Assembly (NCBI GenBank): GCA_029844215.1
Contig: CM056738.1
Coordinates: forward strand, 48,744,388 to 48,808,387
From: Przewalskia tangutica
Taxonomy: Eukaryota; Streptophyta; Magnoliopsida; Solanales; Solanaceae
Reading direction: 5' to 3'
Length of the DNA: 64,000 nt
Below are positions 1 through 12,440 of this stretch, in pieces. The translations under genes and the position numbers were made by a program. The notes under the pieces are model-generated. The model saw nothing but the letters and a program-made list of their open reading frames with translations, did not search any database and was not told the origin of the DNA. Every line of letters begins with the position of its first letter. Within the stretch, counting starts at the first letter, position 1.

Positions 1-52
1 TATCCGTCTTGAGAAGGAACATTCGGGACGAATGTTTCTAAGGAGGGGAGAA
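1..52 (+). mobile_element. E2: 3' end of internal region with polypurine tract
   Basis: This is the last part of the internal region of a plus-strand Ty3/Gypsy element whose body lies left of the window. An inverted repeat (AACATTCG at 18-25, CGAATGTT at 29-36) is followed by a purine-rich tract at 40-52, then the LTR start TGTTATACC at 53. The same order occurs at the 3' internal end of E1, E4, E5, E6 and E7, so the assignment is firm although no coding sequence is visible. Confidence 0.85.
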
Positions 53-440
53 TGTTATACCCCGTATTTCCAGAGTATGTACGTGTGGGCGTACGTAGAG
101 AAGTTGGAGCCTTAAAGTTAGGCAAGTTTCGAAATTTTGTGCACAACTCCCGTAAAGAGTCGTTTTTCGACGAAACGTTTTACAGAACTTGCGAAGGGAA
201 AATTCCGGCTATGTCAATTATAATTTTTGCGGATTTTTCCGAGCGACGGAAATTTTTTGGGCCAATGAGAGGGTGACACTTGTCACCCTCAAGTGGACGG
301 CCAAGGGGCGGTTTGCCTTGGACGATGGGCATGAAATTAGGCCTTGTTTTGTGCCTTGTTTTGTGCCTTGTTTTGTGCCTTGTTTGGTGGAGTAGGGTTA
401 GGGTGCACTTGGCTTGATCTTGGCCTTACAATTGCCTTGC
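53..440 (+). repeat. E2 3' LTR, segment 1 (U3 start)
   Basis: This is the LTR 5' end, from TGTTATACC to the S1 insertion point after CTTGC at 436-440. It holds the usual early LTR sequence, with a lysine/phenylalanine-rich spurious reading frame but no gene. Confidence 0.88.
341..388 (+). repeat. 12-bp tandem repeat, about 4 copies
   Basis: A TGCCTTGTTTTG-like unit is repeated about four times inside the E2 LTR. It creates a spurious FVPC-repeat peptide and is not a gene. Confidence 0.85.
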
Positions 441-3326
441 TGTCACGACCCGAACCCGGGCCCGTGACTGGTGCCTTACCCCGGGCACCCTAGTGATACA
501 ACATCAGAGTAATCAGCGGAACATAAAACAAGACATGAAAATATTATGAAGCAAGAAACAGTAATCGGAGAAAACTTGCCTTACGGCATATATATAAATC
601 AATTTTTAAAACCGAACAGTTACATCCCATTACAACTCGCCTGGCAAGATTACTGCACCTCTAAGAATGATACGACAACAATGGCGGGACAGGGCCCCGC
701 CACACCCCTGAATGTAAATACCTACAACGACAGGGGATTATACCACTGATAAGCCCCCGGAGAAACGGAGCTTCCCATATGTTGAACTGTGACCCCGAGA
801 ACTAGGATCAACGACTGGTGTACCTCAACCTGCGGCATGAACGCGGCCCGGCGAGGTCGATAACAGTACCAAGTATGTGGCGAAAAATCAGTAAATGAAA
901 TCATAATAGTCTATAAAGTAGAGACATGTATGATAACCAAACTACGATTCACTATAAATAGCGATCAGTCAAGTCGGGACTCACGCTCAAAGTCATCACT
1001 CAAATGTAACTATGGGTCTCACGCCCATAACATCAATCATGCCGTGGAATACCTTCCTCATCGCTGCGGTTTATGATATAAAAGCACCAAGCAATACATG
1101 AACACCGTGTCCCACTGTGTCCTAATAAAACGATGCAGGGTAAATGCGAAGGCATAACCGACTACTAACACCTACAAGATGTGGTCAAAATCAGATCATG
1201 ATATCTGTCTAGACTGTCACATGATCAAAGCTGGTCACTCGCCCGTAGTTTCAAATGTGCGCGTCTAGCCCTGGAACTCTCCGTAGCTCCGCATAGGCCA
1301 ACCTCATAGGACCGCATTAGGTATTCCTCGCATCGAGGTAGCTACTCCCGGTATCGCCCCGACTCGCAGTCCGCATGGCCACAAAGACCGCGTGACCACA
1401 AGGGCCGCAAACTAACGGAACTCCCGTAGTTCCGCATGGATCCCGGGACCCGCATGAGGTATTCTCGAATCACGGTCCTGCATCACCGAGTCTACCCGCG
1501 ACGGAGGCGCAACCTCCGGAGACAAGTCAAGGTGAGTGGTACAATACCAACATAATGGCTGAGATTCAAACAACTTTAAGCGCAGTCGAGGGAAAACCCC
1601 CTTTACACAAAACATCACGAGATACTAACACACGTAGTATCCTAGCATGTTTACTTATCAAATCAACAAGAAAGTATTACAAGGCTATCACAAACCAACA
1701 CAATCAAGTTATACACACAAGGTACATTCTAATATATGATTAACAAGATCGGGTATCTATTCCCAAAGTACTTCATACATTATCTTTTAAAAGATACGTT
1801 ACGTTTACAAAAGTCACACAATACCCGTAGTATATGAAAATAGAGTGATTATCTTTTGAAGTAAATCAAAACACTTACCTTTGTAAAATCAAGTAACAAC
1901 ATTATTTTCCAAACGTCCAAGTTTGCCTAATTTCAAATGTTCACGGTTCTTATTTTAGAAAGGTTTCGTAGTTCATAGTCTTATTCATTTAAGAATATAA
2001 TTCTCTTTTAAACCATCTGAGAAAACATAAGCCTTATATGTGAGTAGGATATTCTTGTTTATAACAATCTTATTACAACAGCCATGATCTAGGAAATATC
2101 ATTTTGTCTCATCTTAGCTTCTATGCATGAAAGTTTCTACCGGTTTTAATAATACTTAATCACAAAATATTTCCTTTTATTAACGCTGCGATGGTTTGTC
2201 GATACACATTCTGATTTCCAAATCGAAGAAACATTCTTAAGCCGTTATACCTAACTTCCCATAAAGCTAGTATAACTCTTAAGTTTTCAAAACCCAGATA
2301 CTTCTTCTTTCAAAATGATTCAAAAACTTTTGAAATACTTCAAGTTCTTTATTATTACATAACCAGCCAGTTATAGTTCAAATCAGTTACCCTTTTTAAA
2401 AACCACAAGTATTTTCTTACCTACATAAAGCTGTTATAACCAACTTCCCATAAAGCCGTTATAACACTTTATGTTTTAGACCAATTAAATACATTTAACA
2501 CATGTACGTCTACCGTACTACATAGTTACACACATATCATGCTAGAAGAGATAGGAAGAGGTTCACATACCTCGCGACGATTATCGACTAATAGCAAAAC
2601 GCTCCAAGTACCTCAAACCGTCGGCTACTCCTTAAGCCAAGTAGATCGCGCCACGCATAGTACTTCAACCTATAAGGCCACAAGGCGCTTATTAACATTT
2701 ATATCTCTTCGTAGAACATTCTACAGAAAATTCGGCACTCCCCGCAATGGCAGTAAATCTCCTCCTCTATCGGCCGGCTACCAAGCCAACCAGGGGGGGT
2801 TATACGTCTAATCCGGACGTGCACAATTCTACCTCACAGAAAAGCTACACAAGTCTACTGTAATACAGTCCTATGTAATTACAGTTCAGCACTCTTCTTT
2901 CGAAAAGGTTTCTTATTATTCAGGCTTAAGTCCAAAGACATTGCCGATAACTACGTTCAGTTCTATATATAGTATACTTCAACTATATATTCTAACAACA
3001 TGTAATTTCCAATTACAATAGGGGGACAAGATAATTACCTCGATAAGCCCATAATTATCCAAGTATAAAGTCGATCCTGGGCAATGTTTAGCTCCAACTC
3101 CGTGCTCTCCAACCCGCTCCAAACCACCCTTAGAAGTTCTAACCAACTTCTACATACTACTCCAACTAACCATGGAGATTTTCCTTAGGGTTTCGGTTTT
3201 GTGACTGAAGGGAAGTATAATAGTATTACGGGGCTTTTCGTATAGGTATAACCTTAGAATACTACAAGGTATACGGCTAAGGTAATTTGGGTATAGTAAC
3301 AATACTTTTGAGAGTATTTCTACCAA

Positions 3327-3441
3327 GAGGGGGGGTATTTATACGAGACAACACCACAAAGGGGGGGTGTATACCCCTCGGCCTACCCCACTAGGGGGGG
3401 CACTCTCGGCCAAGGGGGCCTCTCAAAGGGGGAGGGGGGGT
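3327..3441 (+). other. G-rich tract with multiple G-runs in S1
   Basis: At least five runs of five to seven G lie within about 115 bp on the plus strand, just downstream of the S1 TATA box in LTR sense. The tract could form a G-quadruplex on the template strand. Confidence 0.6.
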
Positions 3442-3529
3442 GTTTGGACGAAACACAACAAGGAGAGGGGAAGGCTTTCAAGACTTAGAAACTTTGTGGA
3501 ATGGATGAAGAAGTCATCAAAGAGGGGGG

Positions 3530-3537
3530 TATTTATA
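3530..3537 (-). promoter_or_regulatory. TATA box of S1
   Basis: TATAAATA on the minus strand followed by a C-run, about 410 bp from the LTR 5' end. The same motif sits at the matching place in the other LTRs. Confidence 0.7.
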
Positions 3538-3980
3538 GGTCTAGCAAAGGCCAACCAATGGCCAAGATCATGCCAAGTGCAAGGCAAGTGTAGGGCCATG
3601 ATCATGCCAAGTGCACCTTATCCATCTACCACCAAAATATCCTACCAACCCCTTGACCAAAACAATGGCCAAATCGTCCCATGTGCCGCCCCACTATTCC
3701 GCCAATGAGAGGGTGCCAAGTGGCGCCCTCTCGTTGGTCCAACACGCTTCGTCTCTCGGAAAAATCCGCAAAATTAAAAATGACATAGCCGGAATTTTCC
3801 CTTCGCAAGTTATGCAAAACGTTTCGTCGAAAAATGACTCTAATCGGGTGTTGTGCACAAAGTGAAATCGGCCAAGCCACTTTAAAAGCCCAAACTTCTC
3901 TACGTACGTCCTTACGTACATACTCTGGAAATACGGGGTATAACACTTGCACTTGGCTTGATCAAGGCCCTTGGTTTCCC

Positions 3981-3988
3981 TATAAATA
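3981..3988 (+). promoter_or_regulatory. TATA box of E2 LTR
   Basis: TATAAATA followed by CCCC, about 420 bp into the LTR once S1 is removed. It would mark the U3/R region of the LTR promoter. Confidence 0.7.
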
Positions 3989-5865
3989 CCCCTCCCTTGT
4001 TGAAGACTTCTTCATCCACAAACTTTCCTAAGTCTTGAAAACCCTTCCCCCCCTCTTCTAGTTGTTCTCGTCCTAGCCTCCCCCCCTCCCCCTTTGAGAG
4101 GCCTTGTGGCCGAGAGGGTACCCCCCACCTAGTGGTGTTGGCCGAGGGGTACACCCCCCTTGCCTTGTTGTTCTCGTAAAGTACCCCCCCCCCTTGGTAG
4201 AAAGTATTCTCCAAGTATTGTTACTATACCAAAAATACCTTAGCCTTATACCTTGTAGTATTCCAAAAGTTACCTCTATACGTAGAGCCCGGAAATACTA
4301 CCTTATGTCCTTTTTGTCTCAAACTGAAACCCTAAGAAAAATATTCATAGCGAGTTGAAGTATTAAGTAGAAGTTGCGTAGAACTTCTAAGGGTTGTTTG
4401 GAGCGGGTTGGAGCGCCCAGAGTTGGAGCTAAACGTTGCTCAAGATCGACATTATAACTTGGATAATCTTGGGCTTATCGAGGTAAATATTCTTGTCCCC
4501 TTATTGTAATTGTAAATTACATATTGTAGGATTATATAGTTGAAATATACTATATATAGAACTGAACATAGCTTTGCGGTAATGTCTTTTGACTTAAGCC
4601 TGAATATAAAGAAGAGAACTGAACTGTAATTACATAGGACTGTATTACAGTAGACTTGTGTGGTATTACTGTGTAGTAGAAATTGTGTACGTCCGGTTAG
4701 ACGTATAAACACCCCCCCTGTTGGCTTGGTAGCCGGCCTCGACAGAGGAGGAGATTTCTGTGATTTGCGGAAGTCTTCGATTTTCTGTAGAATATGGAAC
4801 CATGCGTTTAGAAGTTAATAGACGTTTGTGGCCTATATAGGTGGAAGTACTACGAGTAGCGTATTCTTCTTGAAGAGTGGAAAAGGCTAGCAGGGTTACA
4901 GTACTGTGGAGCGTTTTGCTTATTGTCGATAATCTTCGCCAGGTATGTGAACCTCTTCCTATCCTTTCTAGCATGATGTTTTGTAAACTATGTAGTACGG
5001 TAGACGTACGTGTGCTAAACGAGTTTTGGTTGGTTTAGAACATATAGTGTTATAATAGCTTTATGGAAAGTTAGTTATAACGACTTTATGTAGGTAAAAG
5101 AATGGTTTATTGATTTTAGAAGTTAAGAGACTTGATCTTGAAAGATAAGAGACTTAACTTAAAAATAACGTTTTATGAAATGTTAAGAACTATGAATTTT
5201 GTTAAAAAGTTGTGAAACCTCATTCGTGAGTAATGAGTACTTGGCTTTTAAAGAATAATGTTTTACTGATTTCGGAAATGAGAATAAGTATCGAACAAAC
5301 CATTGCAGCGTTAATAAAGGAAATGTATTGACTAATTGTTATTAAAACCAGTAGAAACCTCCATCTGCATAGAAGCTAAGATGAGACAAGATTGTATTAC
5401 ATTTCCTAGATCATGGTTGCTGTAACAAGATTGTTATAAACAAGAATAAACGGCTCACACATAAGACTTATGTTACTCAATTGTTTTAAAAGAGATTAAG
5501 ACTATGAGTTATGAAACCGTTCTAAAATGAGAAACTTGAGAATTTGAAATTAGGCAAACTTGAACGTTTGGAAGATAATGTTGTTACTTGATTTTACAAA
5601 GGGAAGTATTTTGGTTTACTTAAAAAGATAGTCACTCATTTTTTATACTGCGGGTATTGTGTGACTTTTGTGAAAGAAACGGATCCTTTAATAAGAATTA
5701 ATGTATGTAGTACTTTGGGGTTAAAACCCGGATTTGTTGTAATAAAATATAAGTCTATGAGTTTGTTGAACTTGCCTATGCTTGTTGTGATAGCCTTTGT
5801 TGTGCAAGTGTTGTATTTACGTATTCTGCGTCTCTCATTTGGAGGTAGGTTATCGGTTGATTGAT

Positions 5866-6092
5866 GGACATCTCGACACGATGGGTGGCCCAGTATGCTT
5901 CCACTAATCGATCCTTTTGGACATCGACACAATGGGTGGCCACGGGTATGCTTCCATTAGGAGTGTTATCTTGTTATTTGCTTTGGACATCGACCACGAT
6001 GGGTGGCCGAGTATGCTTCCATTTCGATTGCTATCCGGATATTTCCTTTGGACATACTAACACGATGGGTGGCCCACGTATGCTTCCATCGA
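5866..6092 (+). repeat. Degenerate tandem cassette in E2 LTR, 4 copies
   Basis: Four copies of a unit of about 55-70 bp, each with a GGACAT(C/A)..ACACGATGGGTGGCC core followed by TATGCTTCCA. The cassette sits in the hypervariable middle of the LTR. A two-copy relative is in S2 at about 21957-22075. Confidence 0.8.
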
Positions 6093-6620
6093 TGGTTCCA
6101 TGGCCATGCTTATACCGAGGTGAGATCTTGGCATGCGGCCGTTGTGCGGGTTAAATTCCCGGGTTATATTTGAGTGATGACTTGAGGGCGTGAGTCCCTG
6201 ACTTGACATGACTGCTTTTATGTTGTGAACTGTAGTTTTGTTATCATACATGTCTCCTGTTTTTATATAGACTGTTATGATTTCATTTACGATATTTTCG
6301 TTCACATACTTGGTACTGTTGTCTTGACCTCGCCCGGGCGGCGTTCATGCCGCAGGTAGAGGTACACCAGTGTGGGTCCTCGCTCATAGGATCACAGTTC
6401 AGCGTTGGGAAGCTCCGTTCTCCGGAGGCTTATCTTTTGGTATGTTACCCTGAGTTGTAGGTTCTTGTACATTCAGGGGTATGGCGGGGCCCTGTCCCAT
6501 CATGTTGTATAAAACTCTTAGAGGTCTGTAGTACTGTTGTGGGCAGGGTTTGTAAAAGGGATTAAACTGTTCATTTTGAAAGACTTGTATATATATATTT
6601 TATTGGAAGGTGACCGTTTG

Positions 6621-9045
6621 TGTCACGACCCGTTACGGGGCCCGTGACTGGTGCCTTACCGGGGCACCCAAGTAGTCATACATCAGAGTAACCAGCGGAA
6701 TATAAAACAAGACAGGAAACAGTTTAAAAAAAAATAAGACACAGTTTATCTGATGAAAAGCTTGCCTTTCGGCATAATATAAATAACCCAAGTTTTTGCA
6801 GTTACATCCCAACTGTACAATAGTACTACAGACCTCTAAGGAAGTAAACAACTATGGCGGGACAGGGCCATACCATACCGCAGACAAAACTATCTACAAT
6901 ACAGGAGATCATACCCAAAAGTAGAGCCTCCTAGAAGATGGAGCTCCGACACCAACGCAAAGATCCTAAGGATGTGGATCTAGCACTGCTTGCCCACTGC
7001 GGCATGACGCGGCCGAAGGAGGTCAAGATAACAGTACCAAGTATGTGAAACTATAAAGTACTTTAAAATGAAATCAAAGTATTTAAAACCTTTTCACAAA
7101 TACAATCGGTTCAATTGCACATAGTGCCACATCACAAACAACAACAATAATAGAAAGATCAGAATAGTCTATTCTAGGCCGCGAATGATCGAAGCAAGGC
7201 CAATCGCCCATAGTATCATTCTGCGTGCCTAGTCCTGGACTTTCGCAGCCCGCATAGGTCACATACAGACCCGCATGAGGTATCCCTCGCATCGGGGGCA
7301 GCCAACCCCAGATCCGCCTAGGCTCCGCGGCACCGCATAGCCTCAACAGACCGCGTAGTCTCAACAGACCGCATGGAATCCCCGCGTCGTGCTAGACGCC
7401 GGAATGATCAATCACGAGCATACCGCTGCTCGCATAGTCTCACAGACCGCATAGGCCGTATAGACCGCGTCAAGCGGCAAGCCACCGGTATAATAGTCAA
7501 GGGGTAGGTGATACAGTAACAGTATAACGGACTTACCGGTTAGCAACGTAAGCGCAGCAAGAATGACCCCCTTACACAGCATTACAAGACACTAACACAG
7601 GTAGCATCATGATATGTCTACTTATCAAACAATCTTACTACACTTAACAGAGATCAATACAAGGCTTTTATAAACAAACAAGTAAACAGTTCCTTTTTAT
7701 CATTCTTAAGTTGTTATACCTAACTTCCCATAAAGCTAGCATAACTCTTAAGCTTTTGTTTTAAAAACCAGATATTTATCTTCTGTTAAAAATGATTCAG
7801 TATTCTTTTGAAATGTTTTGATTCTTATTATTCGTGCTTAAGCGTGAGGCATTCCGTAAGTATTATCGAGCTTAAGCGTGAGGCATTGCCGTAAGTATTA
7901 TTCGATTAACACGTACGCGTCACCGTACTATATATATATATTGTAAAATATCATGCTTAGCGTAATCACATACCTTCTCAGCGAAAACCACCTGCCAAGT
8001 TGAATATGTCGCGCGCAGAGAGTCAGCCTATAATAGTCACAGATATCTATCAAAGACTACTCTGAGGGTCATTCTAAACAGAGGGTTCACAATTCTACGG
8101 AAAGTCGGGCAGCACAACCCTACCCGGTGAGCTATATAAGTCTACTGTGAAAACAGTCCTATGTGAGTACAGTGTGATTATTCTTCTTTTAAAACCTTCT
8201 ACTGTGGTAATAGTTCAATTCTTATCTGTGATATTCTTCTAAGTATTTATACTTATCCTTATACTACAACAGTAAGTATTCTCTAATTCAAAAGAGGGTT
8301 AGGATTATTACCTCGGTAAGCCCAATAATAACCTGGATAAAGTCGCGCCTGAGCAAGGTTTAGCTCCTAAGTTGTACGCCCCGGTAGCTCCAAGAAACCT
8401 TAGAAGTTCTTCACAACTTCTACCAAAGACTAAGGGATTTGGGCTAGGGTATTTTGGGCATTATAACGATACTAGAAGACAACTTTTCTACCAAGGGAGG
8501 GGGTAGATTTGGCTAGGCTAGGGGTTAGGCCTCGGCCAAACTCACAAGGGAGGAAGGGGTGTTGGACTAAAAGCTCACAAAGGAGAGGGAGGATTTTTCA
8601 AGACTTGGAAGATTTGTGGATGAAGAACTCTTCATCTTAAGGGGGGTATTTATAGGTCAAGAAGTGGCCAACCAATGGCCAAGATTAAGACAAGTGCAAG
8701 GCAAGTGTAGGGTGGAGATTTACTCCACAAATATCCTACCAACTCCTTGACTTGTGCACAAGGCACAAAAACGTGCTCCACCTCTCCAATCTCGCCCAAT
8801 GGACGATTCTGTCCATCAATGGGAGGTGCCAAGTGTCGCCTCCCGTTGGTCCAAAATGTTTCGCCTCTGAAAAATCCGCAAAATTAGAAATGGCATAGCC
8901 GAATTTTCCCTACGAAAGCCGTGGAAACGTTTCGTCGGAAAACGATTCTTTAAGCGAGTTGTGTACAAAAACGTCAAGGCTAACTTTAAAGCCAAACTCT
9001 TTTATGCGTATTCCCTTACGCACATACTGGAAATACGGTATAACA
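6621..9045 (-). repeat. E1 3' LTR
   Basis: An LTR of 2425 bp, TGTCACGACCC to GGTATAACA on the plus strand. TATA box at 8647-8654, dyad at 7705-7752, CCGCAT-rich cassette at about 7170-7500. It pairs with 13934-16330, and many of the differences between the two are short changes at CAG/CTG or C/G runs. Confidence 0.93.
8647..8654 (-). promoter_or_regulatory. TATA box of E1 3' LTR
   Basis: TATAAATA on the minus strand, about 390 bp from the LTR 5' end in element sense. Confidence 0.65.
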
Positions 9046-9075
9046 TTCTCCCCTTAGAAACATTCGTCGAATGTT
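9046..9075 (-). other. E1 polypurine tract and adjacent inverted repeat
   Basis: AAGGGGAGAA on the minus strand (9046-9055) abuts the 3' LTR and would prime plus-strand DNA synthesis. Next to it AACATTCG and CGAATGTT form perfect inverted arms (9059-9066, 9068-9075) around a 1-nt loop. Confidence 0.85.
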
Positions 9076-9169
9076 CCTTCTCAAGACGATTATCGAAGAA
9101 GCTTAAAGCAGTTAGCAAATGCCACACACGGCCACAAAACAACACTTAGGCATAAATGATAATGGAAAT

Positions 9170-12100
9170 TTACAAGTAGGAAAGTGAATTACGGAGGTGT
9201 GGGAATAGGTGAGGATACTTACGCCTCATGTCCTCCTCGGCTTCCCACGTCATCTCCTCCCGAGCTCGTTCGCCACAAGACTTTGTGGAAGCCACGCCCT
9301 TCGTCAGACGCCTAACTCGACGATCGACTATCGCTATGGGAATCTCCTCATACGATAACCCCTGGTCACTGGACATCGTCAATCGGGTGTACCCTAGATG
9401 GATCCCGATACATCTCCTCGGCATAGATACGTGAAACACGGATGCGCGCCTCCGGATCGGACGGCAGATTCAACTCGTAGCAACCTTGCCTACCTGCGGA
9501 CAATCTGAAACGGCCCAATGTACCTTGGTGAGTTTCCTTCTTCCGAATCTCATCACACCTTCATGGGTGACACCTTAGGAAAACCCAATCATGAACCTCG
9601 AACTCAAGATCGACGACGATGATCTGCATACGAATTCTGCATACTCTGAGCTGACAATAGCCTATCTCTGATAATCTTCACCTTATCCACCACTGCACCA
9701 AATCTGGTCCCACTAGCCGCACTCGCCCACATCGAACCAACCTATAGGCGATCTGCACTTCCTCCCATACAAGGCCTCATAAGGCGCCATCTGAATATTG
9801 GAGTGGTAGCTATTATTATATGCGAACTCAACTAGAGGCAAATGATCCTCCCAACTACCACTGAAGTCAATAACACGGGCTCGCAAAGATATCCTCGAGT
9901 CGGATAGTGCGCTCTGCTGTCCGTCTGCGTGGATGAAATGCGATTTCGTGCTCACTGCGTCCTAAACCCTCTGGAAGGACCTCCGAAGTTAGCCGTAAAT
10001 GGGCTCCTGCATGCGATATGATCGAAGTAGGGACTCCATGCGATCGACGATCTCTCGGATGTAAAGTCGGCATAATCCTCACCAAAAAGTCGTCCGGACG
10101 GAAGAAAGTGGGCTGATTTCGTCGACCACAACGATAACCCATATAGAATCATGTCTCCTCCGAGTGCGAGGTAATCCCGTGATGAAGTCCATGTTGATTA
10201 CCTCCCACTTCCGTGTCGGGATCTCAATCGTCTGCAGAATAAACCACCGTGCCTCGGTGCTCTACCTTCACCGCGACAACGGCACCGAGCTACGAACTCG
10301 CAACGTACCTCTTCAAGCCATCCCACCAATACACCGATCTAAGGTCGTGGTACATCTTAGTCGACCCCTGATGGATAGAGTAACGCGCGCTGTGTGCTTA
10401 CCCAAGAACCTGCTGCCTAAGTCCTGAAAAATCTGGAACACACAAGCTGACCTTAAAGCTTTGCACCCCATCAGGTGCTACCTCAAAAGGACCCTTGCCC
10501 TCACGAAGAGCTGTATCACGATATCGAATCAAAGCTGGATCCTCGAACTGTTGCCTCTTCACCTCCTCGATGATGGAAGACTCGGCAACCTCACGAACTC
10601 TAACCCCACTGCTATCAGAATCAATCAAACGGACACCAAGGCTCGCTAACTGATGCAAATCATGAACCATGTCCCTCCTCTCTAGCTGCACATCTGATAG
10701 GCTCCCCATCAACCTACGACTAAGAGCATCTGCCACTACATTGGCCTTCCCCGGGTGGTACAGGATATCAACATCGTAATCCTTAAGCAACTCTAACCAC
10801 CGCCTCGCTGTAAGTTCAGCTCCCTCTGGCTGAAGATATACTGGAGGCTCTTGTGGTCTGTATAAATATCCACGTGAGCCCCATACAAATAGTGCCTCCA
10901 GATCTTCAAAGCGTGAATCACGGCTGCCAACTCCAAATCATGGGTGGGGTAGTTCCTCTCGTGTTTCTTCAGCTGTCGGGATGCATATGCTATAACTCTG
11001 CCATGCTGCATCAACACACATCCCAACCCGATGCCTGACGCATCACAATACACCACATAACCGTCTGGACCACTGGAAGAGTAAGAACGGGCGGTCAATC
11101 TCTCTCTTTCAAGAATCGAAACCCCGCCACAAGCATCACCATCAAACTTGGCTGCTTCCGAGTCGGCCCTAGTCAATGGTGCGAGATAGAAGCAAACTTC
11201 TCCACGAACCGATAATAACCCGCAGGCCCGTAAAGCTGCGAACCTCTGCCGGAGTAGTAGGTCTAGGCCAAGTCTCGATCGCCGATCTTGGCGTATCCAC
11301 TCGAATGCCATCGGCCGACAATATGCCCGAGAAACGCCATCAAGTCAACCAAAACTCACATTTGGAAAACTTGGCGTATAACCGCTGATCTGAGAAGCTG
11401 CCGCCTGTCGCCTCAAATGCTCGCGTGCTCCTGCTCTGGCGAGAATAAACCAAGATATCATCAATGAACACTATCACAAACGTGTCCAAAAATGGTTTGA
11501 ACACTCGGTTCATCAAATCCATGAATACGAGCATTCGTCAACCCAAAAGACATGACCACGAACTCATAATGCGTCAGGGTCCGAATGCGATCCTAGGGAC
11601 ATCCACTCTCGACGAACTCGATGATAGCGACGCAGATCAATCTTGGAGAAACATCTCGCGCCGCAACCTGGTCGAACAAATCATCAATCACGGGAAGGGG
11701 TATCGTTTAATGGTCACCTTGTTCACCGCTGTAATCAACACATGCGCGGCGTCCGCCCTTCTTCTTCACGAACAATACCGCGCCCCGGGAGAAACACTAG
11801 GTCGATAAAACCCTTCTCCAAAGAAATCCCTGTGGTCCTTCATCTCTCAACTCGGCAGTGCCATTCGTATGGCGGAATGGAAATAGCCGAGTGTCCGCAA
11901 TATGTCAATACAAAACTCAATCTCCTCTCGTGAGGATACCCGAGGTCATCCGAAACACGTGCGGGAACTCACGACCATCGAATCGATCGAAAGTCCGTAC
12001 CGCAGCCTTCAGATATCAAACACCGAACGAGATGGTAGATATACCCTTCGCACCATCTTCCTAGCCTTTAGGAAGGAAATAAACCTACCCCTCGGCGATA

Positions 12101-12440
12101 CCGTGCTCCACTCCCACTCAACAACCGGCACCTCAGTAAACTGGAACCGTACTACTCTCTCTCTGAAGTCTACATTGGCGTAGAAAGAAGCTAGCCAATC
12201 AATCCCCATAATCACGGCGAAGTCAATGATCTCCAACTCTATCAAGTCGGCTAGGTCCGACGTAAATGGTCACGGGACAAGCTCATATACCCGCCGAGCT
12301 ACCACCGAATCACTGCATCGCGTAGCTACCTCGAAAGGGTCTATGGACTCGTGCTCTATCCCTATCCTACTAGCAACAAGGGAGATATATAGGACAGTAG
12401 AACCGGATCTATCAAAGCATACACATCAAACCTGAACCGA
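9170..12440 (-). pseudogene. pol: E1 pol: PR-RT-RNaseH-IN-chromodomain, frameshifted
   Basis: Retrotransposon polyprotein in pieces. From the 5' side: a protease relic at about 12395-12420 (ALIDP.. active-site context, the G-S-T part disturbed) and the DFAVIMGIDWL region in 12009-12245; RT with FVIVFIDDILVYSR in 11340-11534; RNaseH with YCDASG, DLELAAV and TDHKSLQYIF in 10793-11311; a linker with NVVADALSRR in 10398-10790; the integrase core with AERTIRLEDI (third acidic residue) and APYEALYGRKCRSPIGWF in 9713-10152; and a chromodomain ending EEMTWEAEEDMRRKYPHLF in 9170-9439. RNaseH is best preserved. Frame changes separate every block, so no complete product is possible as read. Confidence 0.9.
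10793..11311 (-). pseudogene. pol: E1 RNase H domain (within pol)
   Basis: The longest intact block of E1. It covers the end of RT (APLTRADSEAAKF) and an RNase H domain with the catalytic acids in YCDASG, HDLELAAV and YTDHKSLQ. Its role is to degrade the RNA strand during reverse transcription. The first 40 or so residues of the open frame are out of the pol frame, so the real domain begins after them. Confidence 0.88.

Larger units (their letters stand above)
441..3945 (-). mobile_element. S1: solo LTR, minus strand
   Basis: A complete LTR of 3505 bp. On the plus strand it runs from TGTCACGACCCG to GGGGTATAACA. It is flanked by the direct duplication CTTGC (436-440 and 3946-3950), with no internal region, primer site or polypurine tract. 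That is the signature of a solo LTR left by recombination between the two LTRs of a full element. It contains a TATA box at 3530-3537, TTATAA-centred dyads at 2238-2283 and 2424-2473, and a CCGCAT-rich cassette at about 1250-1510 like those in E1 and E5. It lies antisense in the E2 LTR. Confidence 0.93.
3946..6620 (+). repeat. E2 3' LTR, segment 2
   Basis: The main body of the E2 LTR between the S1 and E1 insertions. It holds the TATA box at 3981-3988, C-run tracts at about 4050-4200, the TTATAA dyad at 5039-5090 and a tandem cassette at about 5866-6090. It ends at the E1 target site GTTTG (6616-6620). No gene is present. Confidence 0.88.

Noticed and set aside
341..388. FVPCFVPC peptide repeat as a small secreted protein
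   Set aside because: It comes from a 12-bp tandem repeat inside the E2 LTR and has no signal peptide or plausible gene structure.
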